A DNA stretch of 40,907 nt from Ignavibacteria bacterium (GTDB lineage Bacteria; Bacteroidota; Ignavibacteria; Tepidaquicellales; OLB5). The stretch's first letter is position 1. The number at the start of each line of letters is the position of its first letter. Below the pieces are notes generated by a model. It ran no database searches, was not told the origin of the DNA, and saw nothing but the letters and a program-made list of their open reading frames with translations. This document shows, in pieces, positions 8,612 to 17,209 of the stretch. The position numbers and the translations under genes are program-made. The stretch spans positions 1 to 40,907 of the forward strand of contig JAUQWQ010000073.1 in the NCBI GenBank assembly GCA_030835085.1. The letters run 5' to 3'.

Positions 8612-9022
8612 TTATTTGAATAATTGGTGAATTTCGTGTGAAAACATAACATAGCCCATTGCAAAAAACATAACCAATCCAATAACTATCGAATACCTGT
8701 AGAGGGCTTTGTGGTATTTTGCACCATCTGCCCAGTCAACCAAAACAATTCTCACGCCGTTAAGCGAGTGAAATAAAACAAATGCGAATAAGATCCACTC
8801 CAGTGCCATGAAAAACGGAGTAGTATAATGCGACATAAACTCATTAAATGCAGCTCTTCCCTGTGAAAGTGGAGAAAGGGAAAATATGTGCATAAAAAGG
8901 TAGCCTATTAAAGCAATTCCGGTTATTCTGTGCAGTATCCACGCCCAGCTTCCGGGATCCTTCTTATAATTTAAATTGGTTTTTACCCAATTTCTCTGGT
9001 CAAATTTTTTGAATTCTGACAT
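8612..9022 (-). CDS. sdhC: Succinate dehydrogenase cytochrome b subunit
   Basis: Membrane anchor and heme b-binding subunit of complex II. 136 aa, with a hydrophilic N-terminus followed by three membrane helices. It shows the family signature SWAWILHRITGIALIGYLFMH and the second conserved FHSLNGVRIVLVDW, which holds a probable heme-ligand His. It precedes sdhD by 21 bases. A promoter with good spacing lies directly before the ATG at 9022, leaving almost no leader. Confidence 0.85.
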   Translation of the reverse strand: MSEFKKFDQRNWVKTNLNYKKDPGSWAWILHRITGIALIGYLFMHIFSLSPLSQGRAAFNEFMSHYTTPFFMALEWILFAFVLFHSLNGVRIVLVDWADGAKYHKALYRYSIVIGLVMFFAMGYVMFSHEIHQLFK

Positions 9023-9029
9023 TTCTATA

Positions 9030-9060
9030 CAAAAGTAGTTAAAAATGTAAGAAAATGCAA
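9030..9060 (-). promoter_or_regulatory. sdhC promoter, TTG-N20-TACTTTTG
   Basis: On the minus strand TTG (9060-9058) is followed by exactly 20 bases and TACTTTTG (9037-9030), a full match to the Bacteroidota -7 consensus TAnnTTTG. Only 7 bases separate the box from the sdhC ATG, so transcription probably starts at or very near the start codon, giving a leaderless or nearly leaderless mRNA. Confidence 0.65.
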
Positions 9061-9122
9061 TATCTGAAAAAAAATATTTGTTTTTTGAGTGTTTTCAATA
9101 ACAGGGCAAAAAAGCAGTGATT

Positions 9123-9992
9123 TCAGGCAATTTTTAAAAATCTTCGAATTGAAATTGCGCTGCCAAGTGTACCAAGTAATGTACCGAATATTACAAGTAA
9201 TATCAGGAACTTAGTATCCATGATGGAAAAATTGAAATCGTTATTTGTATATGTTGCGTAAAAATATCCAAGGAATATCTGCAACAGAATTACAGCAAGT
9301 AAACTACCTACTAATCCCTGGAAAAAACCTTCCATAATAAATGGAGTGCGGATTGTTTCTTTTGTAGCGCCAATAAGTTTCATTATCTCAATAGTATCTT
9401 TTTTCGCCACAATCATAAGTCTGATTGTATTACCTATCAAAAATACAGATGAAAACGTAATTATAATCAACAGACTTAAATTAAGGAAAACGAGCGATTG
9501 TGAGTTTCGTTCGATAATTTCAAGGTTTTTTTGAGCATATACAATATCGGCAATTTCAGGATTTTTTTGAAGCTCCTGTTTAATTTTCTCTATCCGTTCA
9601 ATTGTTTTGTATTCATCATAGAGATTTATCTTAAGTGATGAGGGCAGGGGATTATAATCAAATACTTCGAGGATATCCTGCCCGAATTCCTGTGCGAAAA
9701 TTTTAGCCGCTTCTTCTTTTGAAACAAATGTCACATTTTTAACTCCGCCGATTGTTTTTATTGAACTTGTGAGTTTGCTTACATCACCGGGTTGGATACC
9801 ATCATGCAAATAAGCGTCAATTTCAACTTTATCGCGGATGAGCTTAAGCAATTTTACTGAATTGATGGAAATGGTCAAATATATGCCCAGTAAAAGCACT
9901 GCAAGTGCAATTACAATTGTAGAACTGATAACAGCCGATTTGGCTGTCTTCAGATATCGAATAAATTCAGTAAAATAATATGATGGATTCAA
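9123..9992 (-). CDS. ftsX: FtsX-like cell division permease
   Basis: Inner-membrane partner of the ATPase FtsE; together they activate cell-wall hydrolases at the septum. 289 aa with the FtsX layout: a short cytoplasmic N-terminus, a first membrane helix (about residues 18-42), an extracytoplasmic domain (about 45-170, with KVEIDAYLHDGI and SKEEAAKIFAQEFGQDIL), then three more helices (about 172-192, 217-242, 262-282). The cytoplasmic loop IMKLIGATKETIRTPFIMEG is the conserved FtsX motif. No ftsE is adjacent in this window. The gene lies 100 bases upstream of sdhC, which has its own promoter. Confidence 0.88.
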   Translation of the reverse strand: MNPSYYFTEFIRYLKTAKSAVISSTIVIALAVLLLGIYLTISINSVKLLKLIRDKVEIDAYLHDGIQPGDVSKLTSSIKTIGGVKNVTFVSKEEAAKIFAQEFGQDILEVFDYNPLPSSLKINLYDEYKTIERIEKIKQELQKNPEIADIVYAQKNLEIIERNSQSLVFLNLSLLIIITFSSVFLIGNTIRLMIVAKKDTIEIMKLIGATKETIRTPFIMEGFFQGLVGSLLAVILLQIFLGYFYATYTNNDFNFSIMDTKFLILLVIFGTLLGTLGSAISIRRFLKIA

Positions 9993-10154
9993 ATCAATTT
10001 CTAATTAACAATAAGTAATCTGCAATTATAATGGTTATAGTGATAAAATATTAGTCAAATTGATAGTTTGGTAAATATAAGAATCAGAAGCTATAAATGT
10101 GTGACATCATTGGCGTTAATGAAGTTGAAAAGACAAAGAAAAAATGATATAGAA

Positions 10155-10676
10155 TTAATTCTTGGGCAAAATTCTGAAATTCAAAGGTGTTCCGATAATT
10201 TTTCTGCTATATATATCCTGTAAGAAGTGATCAACGTAATTAATCGTATAATACCCAACAGGCAAATCTACCAGACAGTTTACATCGTAATTGAAATATG
10301 CTTCATAAGTAGTATATTGACAATTTAAATTTGTCTTTATTAGTTTGATCTCGTTAGACTTTATCGAATCTTTATTAAGAAAGACCATATCAATAAAACC
10401 AGAGCGCGAGACAAAATACCACAAATTTCTGTATTCAAGATCATTCGAATCGGTTAGCGAAATCCCAAAAAGCATTTTACGTTCATTGTAAAATAATGTT
10501 TTTTGAATATCATTAAATTGCTTAAATTTGATATTTAAAATTATTTCTTCACCTTGAGTAAATTCGTTTCTATCCAAAGAGAACTCTAAACTGTATGTAT
10601 CTACAGTATCGGATAAAATATTTGAAGTTATTAGTGTTGCGATTAAATAATATGGTAAAAATTTGATTAGAGACAT
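10155..10676 (-). CDS. Exported protein of unknown function, possible Ig-like fold
   Basis: 173 aa, not recognised. The N-terminus (MSLIKFLPYYLIATLITSNI) looks like a signal peptide without a lipobox Cys. The mature part is rich in beta-forming residues. The segment SLEFSLDRNEFTQGEEIILNIKF has the pattern of the first strands of an Ig-like domain (a GE turn followed by a strand). Two Cys (in NLNCQY and DVNCLVD) could form a disulfide. The base composition is noticeably more AT-rich than its neighbours, so recent acquisition is possible. It lies 59 bases downstream of the symporter gene on the same strand. No T9SS sorting domain. Confidence 0.6.
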   Translation of the reverse strand: MSLIKFLPYYLIATLITSNILSDTVDTYSLEFSLDRNEFTQGEEIILNIKFKQFNDIQKTLFYNERKMLFGISLTDSNDLEYRNLWYFVSRSGFIDMVFLNKDSIKSNEIKLIKTNLNCQYTTYEAYFNYDVNCLVDLPVGYYTINYVDHFLQDIYSRKIIGTPLNFRILPKN

Positions 10677-10735
10677 TACCTTACATATTAAGAAATATTA
10701 AAAATGAAAAACCGAAAAATTCATGAAATCTCACT

Positions 10736-12514
10736 TTACTTCTTCTGTACAACTTCATCCCAGCCAAGGTAATTTACGTGCTTTAAGATTATCCATCCTG
10801 CAACTGTGCCTAATGCTATGTATATCAGTCCGGCAGGCAGGTTGCCTAAAATAATTTTACCAATTCCGAATAAATACATGTAAACCAGAATTATCCCTAG
10901 CATCCAGTCAATAAACAGCACTGCATACCCGCGGTCAGCTTTTATATGCGGATGTTTTGCAGCATACTTTTTCCACCCAATGCCGCCCGGATGTACGCGC
11001 ATATAAAAAATTGAGAGTTTATCTTCAGTTACAGGTTTTGTTATAAACACTGTAACCAGCCAGGCCAGAGTTGTTATTGGTACAATTATAAATAACGTTT
11101 CGGGGAACTTAATGCCGAAATCCCCGAAGTGCAGAATTGCATACACAACAAACGGAGTAACTGTAGCTACTATTTCTGAAATAGCATTAATGCGCCACCA
11201 GTACCATCTTAAAATAAGAATTAAACCAAGTCCCGCGCCGCACTCGATAACAAATGCCCATACACCTGAAATAGTTGTCATGAACATTGTTACTATTACA
11301 GAAATTACCATAAAGAGTATAGTAGCAACTCTTGAAACAGCAACGTAGCTTTTTTCTGATTTGCCGGGAGATATAAAACGTTTGTAGAAATCGTTGACGA
11401 AATATGAAGTGCCCCAGTTAAGATGGGTTGCGATAGTTGACATATACGCAGCAAGGAATGCTGCGAGGAGCAATCCTTTTAGACCCATCGGTAGGAAATC
11501 GTTCATGGCTTTAACGTAGCCAAGACCCTTATCAGCCATCGATAGCTCAGGGTAGAGCACAATTGCTGAGAGTCCGACAAGTATCCATGGCCAGGGTCTA
11601 ATACAATAGTGGGCTACTTGAAAGAATAACGTTGCAAGTAGTGAGTTTTTCTCGTCTTTGGCGGACATTATTCTTTGCGCTATATAACCACCGCCACCCG
11701 GTTCCGCGCCTGGATACCAGCTAGCCCACCATTGAATTCCGATAAATGCCAAAAATGTAGATACTGTCATCATTAAAATCCCGCCGGTGCCTGTAGAAGT
11801 TCCCGTTTCGCCGCCAATTTGCGGTGTAAATCTCAAAGCCCAATCGGGCAGTTTTTCCTGCAATCCGCTTATTCCGCCAATCTGTGGGGAATTTACCACT
11901 ATAATAGCAAGTATTATACATCCTGCCATTGCAAGTATGAATTGGAAAGCGTCTGTGACAGCAACACCCCATAAACCCGATATAGCTGAGTAAACTGCCG
12001 TAATAAACATACAGCCTGCAAGGAAATAAATTACGTTCCCGTTATTTACATATTCAGGGAACATTCCAAGCAGTATCTTGCCCATTGCAAGATTGACCCA
12101 TCCCATAATTATGCAATTCATGAATATGCCCAGGTAAAGAGCTTTGAACCCGCGCAGGAATGAAGCTGATTTACCTGAGTATCTCAGCTCAATGAATTCA
12201 ACATCTGTCAGTATGCCTGCTCTGCGCCAAAGTTTGGCGAAAAAGAAAACTGTGAGCATTCCTCCAATAAGCATGTTCCACCACAGCCAGTTGCCGGCAA
12301 TACCGTTCTGTCCGACAAGCTCCGCAACCGCAAGAGGTGTATCAGCCGCGAAAGTTGTAGCCACCATACTCAAACCCGCAAGCCACCACGGCAGCTTTCT
12401 GCCGGAAAGGAAAAAATCTTCTGTGTTGCCGCTTGCTTTTTTGTAGTAGTAAAGACCTATTGCAAGGCTGATGATAAAATATAACGCAATTATGATCCAG
12501 TCAATTAAATGCAT
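10736..12514 (-). CDS. Sodium:solute symporter (SSS family)
   Basis: Inner-membrane transporter of the Na+/solute symporter family, which couples Na+ influx to uptake of sugars, amino acids or other small molecules. 592 aa with about 13-15 hydrophobic helices. N-terminal SSS features are visible: IIIALYFIISLAIGLYYYKK, then the conserved DFFLSGRKLPWWLAGLSMVA and TTFAADTPLAVAEL. A central loop, SWYPGAEPGGGGYIAQRIMS, resembles the family's WYPG(A/S)xxGG region. Substrate cannot be read from sequence. The next gene upstream is divergent (the T9SS cargo block), with 150 bases between them. Confidence 0.88.
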   Translation of the reverse strand: MHLIDWIIIALYFIISLAIGLYYYKKASGNTEDFFLSGRKLPWWLAGLSMVATTFAADTPLAVAELVGQNGIAGNWLWWNMLIGGMLTVFFFAKLWRRAGILTDVEFIELRYSGKSASFLRGFKALYLGIFMNCIIMGWVNLAMGKILLGMFPEYVNNGNVIYFLAGCMFITAVYSAISGLWGVAVTDAFQFILAMAGCIILAIIVVNSPQIGGISGLQEKLPDWALRFTPQIGGETGTSTGTGGILMMTVSTFLAFIGIQWWASWYPGAEPGGGGYIAQRIMSAKDEKNSLLATLFFQVAHYCIRPWPWILVGLSAIVLYPELSMADKGLGYVKAMNDFLPMGLKGLLLAAFLAAYMSTIATHLNWGTSYFVNDFYKRFISPGKSEKSYVAVSRVATILFMVISVIVTMFMTTISGVWAFVIECGAGLGLILILRWYWWRINAISEIVATVTPFVVYAILHFGDFGIKFPETLFIIVPITTLAWLVTVFITKPVTEDKLSIFYMRVHPGGIGWKKYAAKHPHIKADRGYAVLFIDWMLGIILVYMYLFGIGKIILGNLPAGLIYIALGTVAGWIILKHVNYLGWDEVVQKK

Positions 12515-12593
12515 AATGTTTTAGGCATAACAAAGTTATTAAATATGAAACAAAAATAACGTAAATGCTTTATAATTGCAATTTTTAAAGCAG

Positions 12594-12638
12594 TGTAAAT
12601 TAGTAAATAATAATTCCTAAGATTATTGATTATATTTG
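12594..12638 (+). promoter_or_regulatory. Promoter cassette, copy 1 of 3
   Basis: TGTAAATTAG begins 37 bases before TATATTTG (12631-12638), a TAnnTTTG -7 box. TTATTGAT precedes the -7 box and GAGTAAACC with ACAGGAG follows it. The same module stands before the genes at 14934 and 17210 with identical spacing. No clear -33 TTG is visible at the usual distance, so the conserved TGTAAATTA may be an upstream activator site. Confidence 0.65.
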
Positions 12639-12664
12639 AGTAAACCAATTACAGGAGTAAACAA

Positions 12665-14830
12665 ATGAAAGCATTATTGCTTTTCGTATTTTTACTGCCA
12701 TCCATCCTTTTTACCCAAACAAATTGGGAACCTAAAATAGCCACTCCGTTAGATAATTTCCACGCAATAAAATTTTTTGATATGAACACAGGTATTACCG
12801 CAGGTGAAAACGGTATACTGATGAAGACAATTGATGGCGGTATGAACTGGATGCAGATTAAACTTCCCTCAAAAAATAAAATTAATTTTTTTTACTTTCT
12901 TGATGAAACCAATGGATTTGCAATGGGCGATGGCGGAACAATTATATTCACCACAAACAGGGGAAGCTCATGGATATCCAGGAACAGCGGGACACTTAAT
13001 AATATTACTTCGCTCGACAGGTTATCATTTACCGGTCTTATCGGGACCTGTTCAGGAGGTGATCTTATCCGAACCACAAACGGCGGGTTAAACTGGTATT
13101 CAGCTAATATTGCAGGGTTTAATCTGAATTCCGTACAAATTGTTGATGCCGCTAACTGGTATGTATGCGGTGATAGTGTTGTAATGCTAAGAACCACAAA
13201 CAGCGGTAACACCTGGCTTCGGAATAAAATTGATACTAGCGGCTACAATTATATAATGAAGAGTGTACATTTTACAGATATCAATACAGGAAATGTAACA
13301 GCATTTTCCGCGATGTACCATACAACCAATTCAGGGGTAAATTGGGTACGGACAGGCAATACTTCCGGTGAATGCAAGTCTCTTAGATTTGTAAATGCAA
13401 ATACAGGTTATGTTCTGACTTACCAGGGTCCCATATTCAGAACAACGAACACAGGCGCGAACTGGAATTACATTGGTCCGGGCAATGTATATTACACACC
13501 GTGGAATAATTTTGATAATATCGATACCAACACGTTTTTTATTTGCGGAAACGGCGGACAGATTATTCGATCAACTAACAAATGCACAACAATTACCCAT
13601 ATAGGGGGCTTAGGTGCATCATATAACAATTTTTCATTTTACAGTATTGTTGGCGGAGTTTCGACATACAATAATTACATATTAAGCACATTTACAGGCG
13701 GGGATAGATGGAAAATCGATTCCCGAGGTTCAAACAACTGGTTTGAACCGACCTTTACAACATTCAATAAAGTGAAATTTAGTTCTATAACGAATGGCGC
13801 GGTAATTGTTCATAACAGCGGACCATTTACATTTTCTGATTATATCATGCGGTCAAGCGACGGAGGAAATACTTTTTACGGCATTTTGGGCGGGGGCACA
13901 TACCAAACAGCGATTGATATTGAAACAATTGGTGACATAACCTACGCAATGGGCAGATTCAATTCTGTTGATCCGCAGTTTTACAGCGCACAAAACGGCG
14001 GTGACTGGTCAACATTATATACATTTAACTCAGGGTTAATGTTTAATTCAATGTCCTTTGCTAATGCAAATACCGGAATTGTTACGGGATACACCGGAAG
14101 CACATACCAGAATTTTGTTACCCGTACAACAAATGCCGGGCTGAACTGGAGCGATGTAGATTTACCCCAGTGCAAGCGCGTAAGGAAAGCAAATATGCTG
14201 AATGACGGTAATGGTTATATTTTATGTGATTCAGGAATGATACTCAAATCCACTAACTTCGGTCTGGACTGGTCTGTTCACGTTGGAACTAATGGTAACT
14301 ATTATAAAACAATTAATTTCCTTGATAACTATCACGGGTATGCAATTACTGCTTCAAATAAACTTGCATTCAGTTCTGATGGCGGAAGTACCTGGTCATT
14401 GCATGATGTGACTATAACCGATAGAAATATAAATTCAGTACAGTTCGTCGATCCGTTAAACGGATTTATCGGCGGTGATAGTGTGTTCCTGAAAACCACA
14501 AATGGCGGATTAACATTTATTACAATACAGCAAAATGAATTACCTGTCAGATATTCGGTTTCACAAAACTATCCCAACCCGTTCAATCCGGTTACTAATA
14601 TCAAGTTCGAAATTCCGAAATCAGGCATGGTAAGGATTTCGATCTTCGACTTGCTCGGCAGGGAAGTAACTAAACTTGTAAATGAACATATGCAGCCGGG
14701 AAGCTATATTGTTGATTGGGACGCTTCAAACTATCCAAGCGGTGTGTATTTTTATCAGATAGAGGTCCATCAAGCCGGTTCTTTGAAAGGTGATTTTGTT
14801 GACGCAAAGAAAATGGTTTTAGTGAAATAA
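12665..14830 (+). CDS. T9SS-sorted Asp-box (Ycf48/BNR-like) repeat protein 1
   Basis: Secreted or surface-attached repeat protein, 721 aa. Signal peptide MKALLLFVFLLPSILFTQ, then about 14 Asp-box-like motifs spaced 40-50 residues apart (for example KTIDGGMNW, RTTNGGLNW, RTTNAGLNW, KTTNGGLTF). Two are degenerate, including RSTNKCTTI. Fourteen Asp-boxes fit two seven-bladed beta-propellers, as in Ycf48/sialidase-type folds. The last 85 or so residues are a type A T9SS sorting domain (QNYPNPFNPVTNIKFEIP, DLLGREV, YPSGVYFYQ, final KKMVLVK). The start is supported by AGGAG 8 bases before ATG. First of four tandem paralogues; sialidase catalytic residues were not seen, so a binding or adhesin role is more likely. 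Confidence 0.85.
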   Translation: MKALLLFVFLLPSILFTQTNWEPKIATPLDNFHAIKFFDMNTGITAGENGILMKTIDGGMNWMQIKLPSKNKINFFYFLDETNGFAMGDGGTIIFTTNRGSSWISRNSGTLNNITSLDRLSFTGLIGTCSGGDLIRTTNGGLNWYSANIAGFNLNSVQIVDAANWYVCGDSVVMLRTTNSGNTWLRNKIDTSGYNYIMKSVHFTDINTGNVTAFSAMYHTTNSGVNWVRTGNTSGECKSLRFVNANTGYVLTYQGPIFRTTNTGANWNYIGPGNVYYTPWNNFDNIDTNTFFICGNGGQIIRSTNKCTTITHIGGLGASYNNFSFYSIVGGVSTYNNYILSTFTGGDRWKIDSRGSNNWFEPTFTTFNKVKFSSITNGAVIVHNSGPFTFSDYIMRSSDGGNTFYGILGGGTYQTAIDIETIGDITYAMGRFNSVDPQFYSAQNGGDWSTLYTFNSGLMFNSMSFANANTGIVTGYTGSTYQNFVTRTTNAGLNWSDVDLPQCKRVRKANMLNDGNGYILCDSGMILKSTNFGLDWSVHVGTNGNYYKTINFLDNYHGYAITASNKLAFSSDGGSTWSLHDVTITDRNINSVQFVDPLNGFIGGDSVFLKTTNGGLTFITIQQNELPVRYSVSQNYPNPFNPVTNIKFEIPKSGMVRISIFDLLGREVTKLVNEHMQPGSYIVDWDASNYPSGVYFYQIEVHQAGSLKGDFVDAKKMVLVK

Positions 14831-14861
14831 TATCATTAAAAAAACACGATTTTTAATACTA

Positions 14862-14906
14862 TGTAAATTAATTATCAAAAAATTTCATATTTATTGATTA
14901 TATTTG
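14862..14906 (+). promoter_or_regulatory. Promoter cassette, copy 2 of 3
   Basis: TGTAAATTA at 14862, then TTATTGAT and the -7 box TATATTTG at 14899-14906. The 37-base spacing is the same as in copies 1 and 3. A strong AGGAGG ribosome binding site follows before the ATG at 14934. Confidence 0.65.
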
Positions 14907-14933
14907 GAATAACCTAAATATAGGAGGCGGCTT

Positions 14934-17108
14934 ATGAAAGCCATTTTAACTTTATTATTCCTTCTACCATCCGCCATATTTTCTCAGAATTCCGACTGGG
15001 TTTACCGAAATCCATATCCGCAAAATGATTTTTACGCAATAAAATTTTTCAACCAAAATACAGGTTATATAGTTGGCTCAGACGGTTTGCTGATTAAAAG
15101 TATTACTGGTGGAAACAGTTGGTTAAGCGTTACTGCCTTTACAGGCAGTGATCTTTATTCAATGTATTTCTTCAATGTTAATACAGGCTATATTGTTGGA
15201 GATGGCGGTCTGATATTATTTACATCGAATGGCGGCACAAACTGGACTTCTGTTGTTACAAATAATGCTGTTCCGCTAAGATCAGTTACGTTTACTGCTC
15301 AAAATAGCGGATTCATTTCCGGTGATAACGGTGAACTCTACAAAACAACAACAGGTATTACCGGTTGGCAGCGGATCAATCTGAATTCAAATCTAAATCT
15401 TAATGAAGTATATTTCCTTAATGAAACTAAAGGCTTCGTCTGCGCTGATAGCGGAAAAGTATTTCAAACCTCAAATGGCGGTTTGAACTGGTCAGTACAA
15501 AATGCGGCTACAAACTACCAGAATATCATGTGCATTGAATTCACCAACACGCTTACAGGGTATATTGGTATATACGCAGAAGCTACCGGCAGTAATTCTA
15601 ATCTGTATAAAACTACGGATGGCGGCACTTCCTGGCTGAATGTTCCTTTAAACATTGCTGCCCGGAATTTACTGGATATAAAGTTTATAAATGATTCAAC
15701 AGGATTCATAAGCTGTGATAACGGGCCGGTTTTGACAACTACAAATTCCGGTACATTTTGGTTTCCCTATGGATTACCCCCTTCAACAAAAATGAACTCC
15801 ATTTCAAAACTTGATACATCTGTAATAATTTGCGGAACTAACGGATGGATCTCTAAAAACGGTCCATCCGGTTACCAGGAAATCATTGGGGGCTCAAAAA
15901 AGGATTTTGTCGCAATCAGCTTTATAAATGAAAATACCGGTATTTGTATTGGTGATTTTCAGTTAAACAGAACAACGAACGGCGGAATGAACTGGAAGAT
16001 TCAGATGACCGGAAATATTTCATGGTTTGAAGGAGCCGCTACGTATTTGATAAACAGCAGATCGTTTCCTTCCGGAAGTATCTACGCTATTAGCCATGCA
16101 TATACACCTGCATGGCTTCCGCATGAAAGTATTTCAAGATCAACCGATGGCGGCATTACTTGGAGCTACTGTTACGGTTCTTACGGATATTATGGCGGAC
16201 TTGATGAGAAAGAAGGTGTTACATATATATCACACTCTAACAGTATTCTAAAGAGTACAGGTGGTAACTATATCGCAGTATATAATTTACCAAACTCCTC
16301 GCTTGGAGATGTTGCTTTTGCAAATGCTCTAACTGGATTTGTTGTATGTACCAATAGTTCCGGAGGTAACGGATTGCTTAAAACAATTAACGGCGGAGTA
16401 AATTGGAGCTTTGCTGTGAATCCCTCAAATAGATCCATCGAAAATATTGAATTCCTTGCATCCGGATTTGGTTATGCTTCAGGGGTCGATTCAGGATATT
16501 TTATGAAAACTACAGATTTTGGTACGACCTGGCAAAGCTTTAATACAGGCTTAAACCAGTATAATCAAGATATGAAATTCCTTGATGAAAATAACGGTTG
16601 GCTACTGAATCATTTTGGCGGTTGGCCGGGTAGTTACAGGCTTTATTTTACAAAGAACGGCGCCCTGAATTTTTATCCGGTAACATCTTTGGAACAGTTT
16701 AATGTAAAATCTTTTTCATTTATAAATGCAAATACAGGTTATGTCTGCGGTGATTCAGGCAAAGTTTTAAAAACTACTAACGGCGGATTGACATTCATAA
16801 CACAAAACGGAGAGTTGTATCCTGATAGATATATACTCTCTCAAAACTATCCAAATCCATTCAATCCGGTAACGAATATTAAATTTGATATTCCAATAGC
16901 AGGCTTTGTTAAAATTACGATTTTCGATCTGCTGGGGAGAGAAGTAATAACTCTTGTAAATGAGCAAATGCAGCCGGGTAGTTATAATGTGGATTGGGAT
17001 GCGTCGAATTATCCAAGTGGGGTGTATTTCTATAAGATAGAGGTCCGTCAAGCCCGATCTTCGACAGGTGATTTTTTTGAATCAAAGAAAATGGTATTAA
17101 TGAAGTAA
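14934..17108 (+). CDS. T9SS-sorted Asp-box repeat protein 2
   Basis: 724 aa paralogue of the preceding protein. Signal peptide MKAILTLLFLLPSAIFSQ. I count 14 Asp-box positions, three of them degenerate (KTTTGITGW, the ISKNGPSGY region, KSTGGNYIA). Clear ones include QTSNGGLNW, KTTDGGTSW, RTTNGGMNW and KTINGGVNW. Linking strands carry the recurrent (F/L)xNxNTGY(I/V) motif typical of these propellers. The T9SS sorting domain begins at about residue 640 (QNYPNPFNPVTNIKFDIP) and ends KKMVLMK. Near its end it has a loop rich in Arg/Gln/Ser (VRQARSSTGDFFESKK) also found in copies 1 and 4 but not copy 3. It has its own promoter cassette 28 bases upstream of the ATG. Confidence 0.85.
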   Translation: MKAILTLLFLLPSAIFSQNSDWVYRNPYPQNDFYAIKFFNQNTGYIVGSDGLLIKSITGGNSWLSVTAFTGSDLYSMYFFNVNTGYIVGDGGLILFTSNGGTNWTSVVTNNAVPLRSVTFTAQNSGFISGDNGELYKTTTGITGWQRINLNSNLNLNEVYFLNETKGFVCADSGKVFQTSNGGLNWSVQNAATNYQNIMCIEFTNTLTGYIGIYAEATGSNSNLYKTTDGGTSWLNVPLNIAARNLLDIKFINDSTGFISCDNGPVLTTTNSGTFWFPYGLPPSTKMNSISKLDTSVIICGTNGWISKNGPSGYQEIIGGSKKDFVAISFINENTGICIGDFQLNRTTNGGMNWKIQMTGNISWFEGAATYLINSRSFPSGSIYAISHAYTPAWLPHESISRSTDGGITWSYCYGSYGYYGGLDEKEGVTYISHSNSILKSTGGNYIAVYNLPNSSLGDVAFANALTGFVVCTNSSGGNGLLKTINGGVNWSFAVNPSNRSIENIEFLASGFGYASGVDSGYFMKTTDFGTTWQSFNTGLNQYNQDMKFLDENNGWLLNHFGGWPGSYRLYFTKNGALNFYPVTSLEQFNVKSFSFINANTGYVCGDSGKVLKTTNGGLTFITQNGELYPDRYILSQNYPNPFNPVTNIKFDIPIAGFVKITIFDLLGREVITLVNEQMQPGSYNVDWDASNYPSGVYFYKIEVRQARSSTGDFFESKKMVLMK

Positions 17109-17138
17109 CAACAATACAAAATACGATTATTAAATCTA

Positions 17139-17183
17139 TGTAAATTAGTTATTAATAATTTCATAAATTATTAATTATATTTG
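17139..17183 (+). promoter_or_regulatory. Promoter cassette, copy 3 of 3
   Basis: TGTAAATTAG at 17139 and -7 box TATATTTG at 17176-17183, again exactly 37 bases apart, followed by GAGTAAACC and ACAGGAG before ATG 17210. It probably drives the 17210 and 19400 genes together, since the latter has no cassette of its own. Confidence 0.65.
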
Positions 17184-17209
17184 AGTAAACCTAAAACAGG
17201 AGTTAACCT

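Noticed and set aside
8201-9022. Fumarate reductase anchor pair FrdCD
   Set aside because: The HRITG and HSLNGVR motifs fit SdhC-type anchors better; catalytic subunits that would decide are absent.
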